DNA of 14,207 nucleotides from Coprococcus sp. (GTDB taxonomy: Bacteria > Bacillota > Clostridia > Lachnospirales > Lachnospiraceae): the NCBI GenBank assembly GCA_016297495.1, contig JAEDGN010000051.1, forward strand, positions 1-14,207. The letters are read 5' to 3'. Numbering within the stretch: the stretch's first letter is position 1; each line of letters starts with the position of its first letter. Shown here one piece after another: positions 1 through 5,769 of the stretch. Both the position numbers and the translations under genes were made by a program. Below the pieces are notes generated by a model. The model was not told the origin of the DNA. It saw only the letters and a program-made list of their open reading frames with translations, and did not search any database.

Positions 1-2
1 TT

Positions 3-587
3 TTACTGTTGTGCCAGCTGACAGATGATATCCACGCAGGTGTCCACACCAAGGGTGGATGAGCTGAGACACAGATCGTAATAATCCGCCATACCGAACA
101 CGGTATCCGTATAGTAAGCACAATATTTCTTACGCATGCGGTCTACAGCCTTCATTCTCTCGATAATCTGGCTCTCCGTGGCATCCGGCATCTTCTCTTT
201 CATATGAAGGATGCGCGAATAAGCTGTGGCATGAATGAAAACATGAAGGGCGTTGTCATATTCCCGGAGAATACTGTTGGCATTCCGTCCGACGATCACA
301 CAGTTTCCCTTTTCCCCGATGCGTCTGATGACCTTTTTCTGAGCCATGAACAACTTTTCATTCAGCGGTTTATTGTAAAAATCAAATAAGCTCTGGGCGA
401 AACCAAAATTCATTGGTACTTTTTCGTCCCACTTCTGGAAGCTCTCCACATCGAGATTAGAATCTCTGGCCGCCTGCAGAATGATCTCCTTGTCATAATA
501 TTCATATCCGAGTCTGCTGGCCACTGCCAGACCGATGGTTCCGCCGCTCGCGCCGAATTCACGGCTGATGGTAATAATCTTTTTCAT
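3..587 (-). CDS. Cytidylate kinase-like family protein (Cytidylate_kin2 type)
   Basis: A 194-residue soluble protein with the layout of the cytidylate-kinase-like family (PF13189 type). The N-terminus reads ITISREFGASGGTIG (residues 5-19), a glycine-rich phosphate-binding loop related to the SREFGSGG signature. YYDKEII (30-36) follows, then VIVGRNA (97-103) and an Arg/Tyr-rich lid-like segment around 145-165. Length fits the family. True substrates of these proteins are mostly unproven; phosphoryl transfer to a nucleotide is the family expectation, and it is not the housekeeping cmk. The ATG at 587 follows AAGGGGAG by 8 nt. The gene lies 20 nt downstream of the ABC ATPase on the same strand, so it is probably the last gene of that operon or reads through from it. 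Its stop is at 3-5, so its terminator is outside the window. Confidence 0.85.
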   Translation of the reverse strand: MKKIITISREFGASGGTIGLAVASRLGYEYYDKEIILQAARDSNLDVESFQKWDEKVPMNFGFAQSLFDFYNKPLNEKLFMAQKKVIRRIGEKGNCVIVGRNANSILREYDNALHVFIHATAYSRILHMKEKMPDATESQIIERMKAVDRMRKKYCAYYTDTVFGMADYYDLCLSSSTLGVDTCVDIICQLAQQ

Positions 588-607
588 ACTCCATACTCCC
601 CTTGTGA

Positions 608-1348
608 CTATAAAACCTTATTCAGGAAATCAATGGTTCTGGCTTCCTTCGGATGTTTCAGTACCTCATCCGGCGTTCCCTGCTCCACGATATATCCGCC
701 ATCCATGAAAATAATCCGGTCAGCCACCTCTCTGGCGAATCCGATCTCATGGGTAACAACCACCATGGTCATACCGCCCCGGGCCAGCTCCTTCATAACC
801 TCCAGTACCTCTCCGACCATCTCAGGGTCCAGGGCAGAAGTCGGCTCGTCGAAGAGCATGATATCCGGATTCATGGCCAGGGAGCGGGCAATGGCCACAC
901 GCTGCTTCTGACCGCCGGACAGCTGAGGCGGATACGCATCGGCCTTCTCCTGCATACCCACACGCTGCAGCAGCTGCATGCCCTTTTCACGGGCTTCCTC
1001 TTTCGACATCTTCTTCAGTTCCACCGGAGCCAGCATGATATTCTCAAGAACGGTCTTGTGCGGGAACAGGTTGAAATGCTGGAATACCATGCCGATATTC
1101 TCACGTACCTTATTGATATCTGTATGTTTGTCTGTAATTGTATGGCCGTCAACGATGATCGTACCGCTGGTAGCCACTTCCAGCTGATTCAGGCAGCGGA
1201 GGAAAGTAGACTTGCCGCTTCCGGAAGGTCCCAGCAGAACCACAACTTCACCTTCCGAGATATCAATACTGATATCCTTAAGGACTTCCAGCTCGCCAAA
1301 ACTCTTCTTCAAATTCTCTACATGGACTTTATTATTGCTCTTTTCCAC
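608..1348 (-). CDS. Polar amino acid ABC transporter, ATP-binding protein (GlnQ/HisP type)
   Basis: The 246-residue ATPase that powers import of a polar amino acid through the permease encoded just upstream. All ABC motifs are visible: Walker A GPSGSGKST (40-48), Q-loop Gln90 in MVFQHFNLFP, signature LSGGQKQR (143-150), Walker B IMLFDEP (163-169) with catalytic Glu168, and the H-loop His200 in VVVTHE. The FNLFPHKTVLENI stretch is typical of the GlnQ/HisP/ArtP group. The start is GTG at 1348, supported by AGGAGG with a 7-nt spacer. The coding region overlaps the permease 3' end by 17 nt, which suggests translational coupling. Substrate cannot be read from the ATPase: glutamine, cystine, histidine or arginine are all possible. 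Confidence 0.95.
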   Translation of the reverse strand: MEKSNNKVHVENLKKSFGELEVLKDISIDISEGEVVVLLGPSGSGKSTFLRCLNQLEVATSGTIIVDGHTITDKHTDINKVRENIGMVFQHFNLFPHKTVLENIMLAPVELKKMSKEEAREKGMQLLQRVGMQEKADAYPPQLSGGQKQRVAIARSLAMNPDIMLFDEPTSALDPEMVGEVLEVMKELARGGMTMVVVTHEIGFAREVADRIIFMDGGYIVEQGTPDEVLKHPKEARTIDFLNKVL

Positions 1349-2006
1349 GTTTCAGCCTCCTCTCCGCATACTTCGCCAGCTTGCTGAGCGCCGTAATGAC
1401 AACCAGGTACATGACGGCAACAACTGCCCATGTCTGAAGTACCTGCATGGTGTTGCCGGAAATCGTCTTACCGGTATTGGTAAGTTCAGGGAAACCGATA
1501 ACTGAAAGGATAGATGTATCTTTCAAAGTGATGATAAACTGATTGATAATAGAAGGAATCATGGTCCTGATGGCCTGAGGCAGCACAACCAGCCTCATAC
1601 TGGTTCCGTAAGGCAGTCCAAGGCTTCTGGCCGCTTCCATCTGTCCCTTATCCACACTCTCAATACCGGCACGAATGATCTCGGCCATATAAGCGCCGCA
1701 GTTCATGGCCAGCGCGATCGTACCTGCCTGGAGCGCTGTCATTCTGAAATTGGTGATTCCCATCATCTTGATGCCCTGCGGAATACCGAAATAAATGAAG
1801 TAGGCCAGGACGATCAGCGGTACACCCCTGACTGCATCTACATAGATCGTACCAATCAGATTAAAGAACCGGTTCTTGCCCACATTCATGAGCGCGAATA
1901 TCAGACCGATAATCATTGCAAATACCAGCGCAAGGAGGGTTAAAAGCAATGTATTACCCAGCGATCGAATCAGCATGGTACCATAAACACTGATTATTTT
2001 ACTCAT
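1332..2006 (-). CDS. Polar amino acid ABC transporter, permease (HisM/GlnP type)
   Basis: A 224-residue inner-membrane permease with about five hydrophobic helices, starting MSKIISVYG. It carries the EAA loop that docks on the ATPase (EAARSLGLPYGTSMRLVVLP, followed by QAIRTMIPS), and the NCGAYMAEIIRAGIESV segment typical of the His/Glu/Gln/Arg permease family. An in-frame GTG at 2012 lies only 2 nt from AAGGAG, whereas the ATG at 2006 lies 8 nt from it, so I choose 2006. Downstream it overlaps the ATPase gene by 17 nt. Only one permease is encoded, so the transporter presumably uses a homodimer of this subunit with two ATPases. Confidence 0.94.
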   Translation of the reverse strand: MSKIISVYGTMLIRSLGNTLLLTLLALVFAMIIGLIFALMNVGKNRFFNLIGTIYVDAVRGVPLIVLAYFIYFGIPQGIKMMGITNFRMTALQAGTIALAMNCGAYMAEIIRAGIESVDKGQMEAARSLGLPYGTSMRLVVLPQAIRTMIPSIINQFIITLKDTSILSVIGFPELTNTGKTISGNTMQVLQTWAVVAVMYLVVITALSKLAKYAERRLKRGKEQ

Positions 2007-2014
2007 TGTCACTT

Positions 2015-2020
2015 CTCCTT
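2015..2020 (-). promoter_or_regulatory. Ribosome binding site of the permease gene
   Basis: AAGGAG on the minus strand. It is 8 nt from the ATG at 2006 but only 2 nt from the in-frame GTG at 2012, which decides the start in favour of ATG. Confidence 0.75.
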
Positions 2021-2083
2021 CTGTATGTATTTTTTATCATCTGCCGTTATGGAACTCCCCGGCCGGATGATCATATTGCCTTT

Positions 2084-2112
2084 ATTTTAACATACTATTC
2101 TGACAAAAACAA
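2084..2112 (-). promoter_or_regulatory. Possible promoter for permease and ATPase genes, overlapping the terminator tail
   Basis: On the minus strand, TTGTTT (2112-2107), a 17-nt spacer and TAAAAT (2089-2084) form a sigma-A-like arrangement just past the hairpin at 2112-2148. The -10 matches TATAAT at five of six positions; the -35 is poor. It could let the permease and ATPase be transcribed independently of terminator read-through. The hexamers are weak enough that chance is a real alternative. Confidence 0.25.
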
Positions 2113-2148
2113 GAACGTGGAAAATTCTTGCAGAATTCCCCACGTTCT
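2105..2148 (-). terminator. Intrinsic terminator or attenuator after the solute-binding protein gene
   Basis: Arms AGAACGTGG (2112-2120) and CCACGTTCT (2140-2148) pair perfectly. Inside them AATTCT (2123-2128) pairs with AGAATT (2132-2137) around a 3-nt loop, with a two-base mismatch between the stems. On the minus strand the stem is followed by TTGTTTTTG, a short U-tract. It sits 42 nt downstream of the binding-protein stop and 106 nt before the permease start. It therefore probably ends most transcripts after the binding protein and lets a fraction continue into the permease. Confidence 0.75.
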
Positions 2149-2189
2149 CCCTTGAAATAAGCCTATTCTGTGCAATAATAAAATGCTGA

Positions 2190-3023
2190 TTATTCACCAA
2201 GATACTTGGCAATGATCTCGTCATACTTGCCATTGGCCTTGATATTGGCAAGACCGGCATTGAACATATCCAGTAATTCCTGATTCTTCTCATCCATGAT
2301 AGCAAAACCGTAAGGTGCGCCTTCGCTCTCCATACCTTCAGGAATCTTCAGTGCAAGACCGCCTGTCTTGATATTGTCAGCCATGATCGGTGTATCTTCT
2401 ACACATGCTGCACTGTTGCCAAGAAGAACATCCTGATACATTGTCGGTGAATCTTCAAATACAGTCACTGTAAATCCATACTGATCCTTCAGGCTGTTGG
2501 CAAAATCAGCACCGGCTGTACCGTTCTTAACTGCCACATTCTTGCCTGCCAGGTCTTCAAAAGATGCAATATCACTGTCTGCTGCAACAACGAAGGTCTG
2601 TGTTGCATTGTAGTAGCCTTCAGAGAAGATCCAGCCGCTGTCAATACGTTCCTGCTTAATCGTAGCACCTGCAATGATGCCATCAGCCTGTCCAACCTGT
2701 ACGGCTGCAACAGCTGCATCCCAGCCAAGGCTCTGCAGTTCATACTGGAAGCCCTGATCCTCAGCGATGGCTGCCAGAAGATCCACATCAATACCTACAA
2801 ACTCGTTGTTCTCGTTGGTAAACTCGAAAGGTCTGAATACCGTATCTGTGGCAACAATCCATACCTTGTCACCTGCAGCCTCTGCTGCCTCTGTCTCGCT
2901 GCCTGCCTCTGCTGCAGCCTCTGTCTCAGGAGCCTTTGTCTCAGCTTCCTTGGAACCGCAGCCTGCAAGGGCACCCACAACCATAACCGCACATAATAAT
3001 GCCGCTAAAGTTCTTTTCATCAT
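2190..3023 (-). CDS. Polar amino acid ABC transporter, substrate-binding lipoprotein (SBP_bac_3)
   Basis: A 277-residue extracytoplasmic receptor of the importer. It has a type II signal peptide: basic MMKR, a hydrophobic core, and lipobox LAGC with Cys22 as lipidation site. An Ala/Glu/Thr-rich flexible linker (about 25-53) follows, a style common in Lachnospiraceae lipoproteins. The mature part has family 3 binding-protein features, including FRPFEF and FVGIDVDLLAAIAEDQG near the N-terminal lobe, the conserved DGIIAGATIKQERI stretch, and AVKNGTAGADFA in the second lobe. Two adjacent ATG codons (3023 and 3020) are 5 and 8 nt from AAGGAGG; either may be used. It is the first gene of the importer operon, read from the promoter at 3118-3146. 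The amino acid bound cannot be settled from sequence alone. Confidence 0.94.
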   Translation of the reverse strand: MMKRTLAALLCAVMVVGALAGCGSKEAETKAPETEAAAEAGSETEAAEAAGDKVWIVATDTVFRPFEFTNENNEFVGIDVDLLAAIAEDQGFQYELQSLGWDAAVAAVQVGQADGIIAGATIKQERIDSGWIFSEGYYNATQTFVVAADSDIASFEDLAGKNVAVKNGTAGADFANSLKDQYGFTVTVFEDSPTMYQDVLLGNSAACVEDTPIMADNIKTGGLALKIPEGMESEGAPYGFAIMDEKNQELLDMFNAGLANIKANGKYDEIIAKYLGE

Positions 3024-3117
3024 ATCTTCCTCCTTAATAAATTAAAATAAAAGCGAAATACAAGGGCGCTTCCTATGTATCATCTGACGCCATCGTCTTC
3101 CGCTAACTTTAATCATA

Positions 3118-3146
3118 ATTATATAAAACTCTCCGTCCATTGTCAA
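3118..3146 (-). promoter_or_regulatory. Consensus sigma-A promoter of the amino acid importer operon
   Basis: The minus strand reads TTGACA (3146-3141), a 17-nt spacer, and TATAAT (3123-3118), a perfect match to the vegetative consensus in both hexamers. Transcription should begin near 3111, leaving a leader of about 88 nt before the lipoprotein gene. I see no riboswitch or long terminator hairpin in this leader. The -35 is 50 nt from the -35 of the divergent repair-operon promoter. Confidence 0.9.
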
Positions 3147-3179
3147 GTAGCTTCCAAAGTCCGGTATACATTATATTTT

Positions 3180-3192
3180 CAATGGTATATTG
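3180..3192. repeat. Partial palindrome between the two divergent promoters
   Basis: CAATGGTATATTG has palindromic ends (CAAT and ATTG) and a GGTAT core, resembling the perfect palindrome at 3277-3290. It lies immediately upstream of the plus-strand -35 box, so it could be an operator, but similarity to the other elements is limited. Confidence 0.3.
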
Positions 3193-3196
3193 CATC

Positions 3197-3225
3197 TTGA
3201 CATTCAAATCTGCTTCCCGTATAAT
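3197..3225 (+). promoter_or_regulatory. Consensus sigma-A promoter of the translesion-repair operon
   Basis: TTGACA (3197-3202), a 17-nt spacer (3203-3219) and TATAAT (3220-3225) match the vegetative consensus perfectly. The expected start site is near 3232, at the first base of the palindrome at 3232-3244. A promoter this strong in front of an error-prone polymerase would normally need tight repression, which fits the palindromes found at and after the start site. Confidence 0.9.
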
Positions 3226-3231
3226 GATAGT

Positions 3232-3244
3232 GAAGTTAAACTTC
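3232..3244. promoter_or_regulatory. Candidate operator at the repair-operon start site
   Basis: GAAGTTAAACTTC is a perfect 13-bp palindrome (arms GAAGTT and AACTTC around one A) lying on the predicted transcription start. A partly matching half-site, GAAGTTTAC, recurs at 3265-3273. The site is not the GAAC-N4-GTTC LexA box of Gram-positive bacteria. Placement suggests repressor binding; the protein that binds is unknown. Confidence 0.5.
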
Positions 3245-3247
3245 CTG

Positions 3248-3291
3248 TGCAGTACTGGTATGACGAAGTTTACATGCAATACCGGTATTGA
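3248..3291. repeat. Imperfect direct repeat with a 14-bp palindrome in the repair-operon leader
   Basis: TGCAGTACTGGTATGA (3248-3263) and TGCAATACCGGTATTGA (3275-3291) are related copies whose starts are 27 bp apart. The second contains the perfect palindrome CAATACCGGTATTG (3277-3290); the first contains CAGTACTG, also palindromic. As RNA, 3250-3261 can pair with 3279-3290 over 12 bp, two of them G-U, around a 17-nt loop. The element may be a double operator or a leader hairpin affecting translation of the first gene. Confidence 0.5.
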
Positions 3292-3324
3292 TACTATGAC
3301 ATTTCCTGCAGACCGGAGGTTATG

Positions 3325-3615
3325 ATGAATCGCTCGATAAAAAGATCTCAGATAGAAAAGATATACGTAAAAGTCAACTCTGATTTTGATGCCACCGGCT
3401 ATATGCAGCCGCGATCCATCACATGGGATGACGGACGGACATTTACCATTGATCAGGTGAAGGATTTCCGTCCGGCGGATATGGCGGGCAGATCCGGTGA
3501 CTGTTATACTGTAGTGATCCAGGGACAGGAGAAGCATCTGTTCTTCGAACGGACAGACCCTCTCTTCTCTGCAAGATTCGGCCGCTGGTTTGTAGAACGG
3601 ATCGTGGCTGTATGA
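3325..3615 (+). CDS. Small DUF6504-like protein, first gene of the translesion-repair operon
   Basis: A 96-residue soluble protein of unproven function. It shows a beta-rich pattern with ITWDDGRTFTIDQVKDFRP in the middle and GRWFVERIVAV at the end. That order (substituted residue run, W-D-G-R-x-F, V-x-D/E, then aromatic-F-V-E-R-hydrophobic at the C-terminus) resembles DUF6504, a domain I recall from the neighbourhood and C-termini of ImuB-like Y-family polymerases. Two in-frame ATGs exist: 3322 is 2 nt from GGAGG and 3325 is 5 nt from it, so I prefer 3325. Its stop overlaps the polymerase start (ATGA at 3612-3615), so the two are translationally coupled. An accessory role for the polymerase is inference. 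Confidence 0.8.
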   Translation: MNRSIKRSQIEKIYVKVNSDFDATGYMQPRSITWDDGRTFTIDQVKDFRPADMAGRSGDCYTVVIQGQEKHLFFERTDPLFSARFGRWFVERIVAV

Positions 3616-5174
3616 CAGCAGGCAGCCGTACCTATATTGCCATCGACCTGAAGTCTTTTTATGCCTCTGTGGAATGCACAGACCGCGGTCTTGATCCCAT
3701 GACCACCCATCTCGTTGTCGCCGATACCTCCCGCACGGAGAAGACGATCTGTCTGGCAGTCTCCCCCTCTCTCAAGGCTCACGGTATTCCCGGACGTCCG
3801 CGTCTCTTCGAGGTCGTTCAGAAGGTCAGGGAGGTCAATGCCGGACGTCTCTCGGACGCCATCCATCAGAAGAAGATCCTCCGGGACAGCAGCGGCGAAT
3901 ACAGCTTCCGTGGTTCTTCCTTCAGTTCAGAAGCACTGGCGAAGGATCCTGCGCTGGAGCTGTCCTACATCACCGCCACTCCGCGCATGGCCCGCTATAT
4001 GGATGTATCCGCATCTATTTACAGTATTTACCTGAAATATATCGCGCCGGAAGATATCCATGTCTACTCCATCGATGAAGTTTTCATGGATGTCACCGGC
4101 TATCTTGACACTTACCATATGACCGCCCGTGAACTGGCGATGACCATGATCCGGGAGGTTCTGTACACAACCGGTATCACAGCCACAGCCGGCATCGGGA
4201 CGAACCTTTATCTTGCAAAGGTGGCCATGGACATTGTAGCCAAACACGTTCCCCCGGATAAGGACGGCGTCCGCATTGCCGAGCTGGATGAATATAACTA
4301 CCGTCAGATTCTGTGGACCCACGAACCCCTCACCGATTTCTGGCGGATCGGCCGCGGATATGCCAGGAAGCTGCAGGAAAACGGAATGTTCACCATGGGC
4401 GATGTGGCCCGCTGCTCCATCGGCAGGTTCAACGATTTCCACAATGAAAACCTTTTATATAAGCTCTTCGGCATCAACGCGGAGCTTCTCATTGACCACG
4501 CCTGGGGCTGGGAACCCTGTACGATTGCTGATATCAAGGCCTACAGACCCCAGTCGAATTCCGTAGGTTCCGGTCAGGTACTGACACAGCCCTACAGCTT
4601 TGAAAAAGCCAGGCTGGTTGTCCGGGAGATGACGGATCTGCTGGTGCTGGACCTGGTCGACAAGGGACTGGTCACCGACCAGATCGTACTGACCGTCGGA
4701 TATGATATCTCAAACCTCACCGACGGCCGGTCCGCAGATTACCACGGCCCCGTCACCACAGACCACTATGGACGCAAAGTTCCCAAACATGCCCATGGCA
4801 CAGGGAATCTTGACAGATACACCAGCTCCACCCGGCTGATCACAGACTGTATGATGGCACTCTATGACCGGATCGTGGACAGGAACCTGCTTGTTCGTCG
4901 CATCACAATTTCAGCCAATCACGTCATCCGTGAATCGGATATGGCCGCAGAAGACAATGCATTCGAGCAGCTCAATCTCTTCACTGACTATGCCGAGATT
5001 GAAAAACAGCGTGCACAGGAAAAAGCAGAACTGGACCGTGAAAAGAGGCTGCAGCAGGCCGCATTGACCATCAGGAAAAAGTACGGGAAGAACGCCATTC
5101 TGAAGGGAATGAACCTGCAGGAAGGCGCCACCGCCAAAGACAGGAATCAGCAGATCGGCGGCCACAAGGCATGA
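3612..5174 (+). CDS. Y-family translesion DNA polymerase (UmuC/UvrX-like)
   Basis: A 520-residue error-prone polymerase that would copy past DNA lesions. Catalytic carboxylates are visible: Asp12 in AIDLKSFYASVE (10-21), and Asp155 and Glu156 in YSIDEVFMD (152-160). Tyr17 is in the conserved FYASVE segment next to the steric-gate region. The thumb/little-finger region follows from about 220. QLNLF at 453-457 closely fits the QL-x-LF sliding-clamp binding pentapeptide. After it come a charged helix (462-490) and the C-terminal KKYGKNAILKGMNLQEGAT and RNQQIGGHKA segments typical of Gram-positive UvrX-type enzymes. It starts within the stop of the preceding gene (ATGA). At 520 residues it is longer than typical UvrX proteins of about 415, partly through an insertion around 85-115 and the tail. 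Regulation is probably through the promoter region at 3180-3291. Confidence 0.95.
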   Translation: MTAGSRTYIAIDLKSFYASVECTDRGLDPMTTHLVVADTSRTEKTICLAVSPSLKAHGIPGRPRLFEVVQKVREVNAGRLSDAIHQKKILRDSSGEYSFRGSSFSSEALAKDPALELSYITATPRMARYMDVSASIYSIYLKYIAPEDIHVYSIDEVFMDVTGYLDTYHMTARELAMTMIREVLYTTGITATAGIGTNLYLAKVAMDIVAKHVPPDKDGVRIAELDEYNYRQILWTHEPLTDFWRIGRGYARKLQENGMFTMGDVARCSIGRFNDFHNENLLYKLFGINAELLIDHAWGWEPCTIADIKAYRPQSNSVGSGQVLTQPYSFEKARLVVREMTDLLVLDLVDKGLVTDQIVLTVGYDISNLTDGRSADYHGPVTTDHYGRKVPKHAHGTGNLDRYTSSTRLITDCMMALYDRIVDRNLLVRRITISANHVIRESDMAAEDNAFEQLNLFTDYAEIEKQRAQEKAELDREKRLQQAALTIRKKYGKNAILKGMNLQEGATAKDRNQQIGGHKA

Positions 5175-5233
5175 TCTGTGATCAGAAGATACAGAAAGTC
5201 TCAGCAATTATAACAGAAAGAAGGCATTGACAC

Positions 5234-5734
5234 ATGGCTGCAGCTTCGCATGAATCTATGAATAAGGATCCTCACCGTTACGATGACATGCTTCATCTGC
5301 CGCATCACCAGTCCGCCACAAGGCCGCATATGGCCCTGTCTGACCGTGCGGCCCAGTTTTCACCGTTTGCAGCCCTCGTCGGCTACGATGAAGCCGTGAA
5401 GGAAACCGCCCGGCTGACAGATGAGAGGATCGAACTGGATGAAAGCAGCAAGGCAATGCTGGATGACCGGCTGCATATACTCCGGGAGCATCTGCAGGAA
5501 CGGCCCGTCATCTCCTTCACCCACTTCATTCCGGATGCCCTGAAAGATGGCGGTTCCTATATCACCACGACCGGAATCGTGAAGAAAATCGATCTTTACA
5601 GCAGGAAGATTATTCTCTATGCTGATAAAAACATGTCAACTAGAACCGAGATCAATATTGATGATATTGTCGCCATCTCCGGCAGCCTGTTTCAGAAGTC
5701 GGGAGAAGGGGAATGTCACAAAATAACAGATTAG
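5234..5734 (+). CDS. YolD-like family protein
   Basis: A 166-residue protein of the YolD-like family. The signature is DRAAQFSPFAALVGYDEAVKE (residues 37-57), with MLHLPHH before it and a beta-rich C-terminal half (GIVKKIDLYSRKIIL, then INIDDIVAISG). YolD-like genes commonly accompany Y-family polymerases in Firmicutes and are thought to act with them, possibly in a UmuD-like role; biochemical function is not established. It lies 59 nt downstream of the polymerase gene with no terminator between, so it belongs to the same operon. The ATG at 5234 is 9 nt from AAAGAAGG; a second in-frame ATG at 5258 lacks a good ribosome binding site. Confidence 0.9.
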   Translation: MAAASHESMNKDPHRYDDMLHLPHHQSATRPHMALSDRAAQFSPFAALVGYDEAVKETARLTDERIELDESSKAMLDDRLHILREHLQERPVISFTHFIPDALKDGGSYITTTGIVKKIDLYSRKIILYADKNMSTRTEINIDDIVAISGSLFQKSGEGECHKITD

Positions 5735-5760
5735 AAAGTTATTTTGCGCCACTCCCCTTC
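5705..5760 (+). terminator. Imperfect hairpin between convergent operons, probable bidirectional terminator
   Basis: AAAATAAC (5720-5727) pairs with GTTATTTT (5738-5745) around a 10-nt loop. Outside it, GAAGGGGA (5705-5712) pairs with TCCCCTTC (5753-5760) after a partly mismatched stretch. It covers the yolD stop and ends 9 nt before the stop of the converging TrkA-N/RyR gene. The downstream U-tract is weak on both strands, so efficiency is uncertain. Confidence 0.5.
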
Positions 5761-5769
5761 ATTCTCACT

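Noticed and set aside
653..1387. A 244-residue open frame on the plus strand opposite the ABC ATPase
   Set aside because: It is antisense to a gene with all ABC motifs, has no recognisable domain and no good ribosome binding site.
3180..3325. LexA SOS box for the translesion operon
   Set aside because: No GAAC-N4-GTTC motif is present; the palindromes there have a different sequence.
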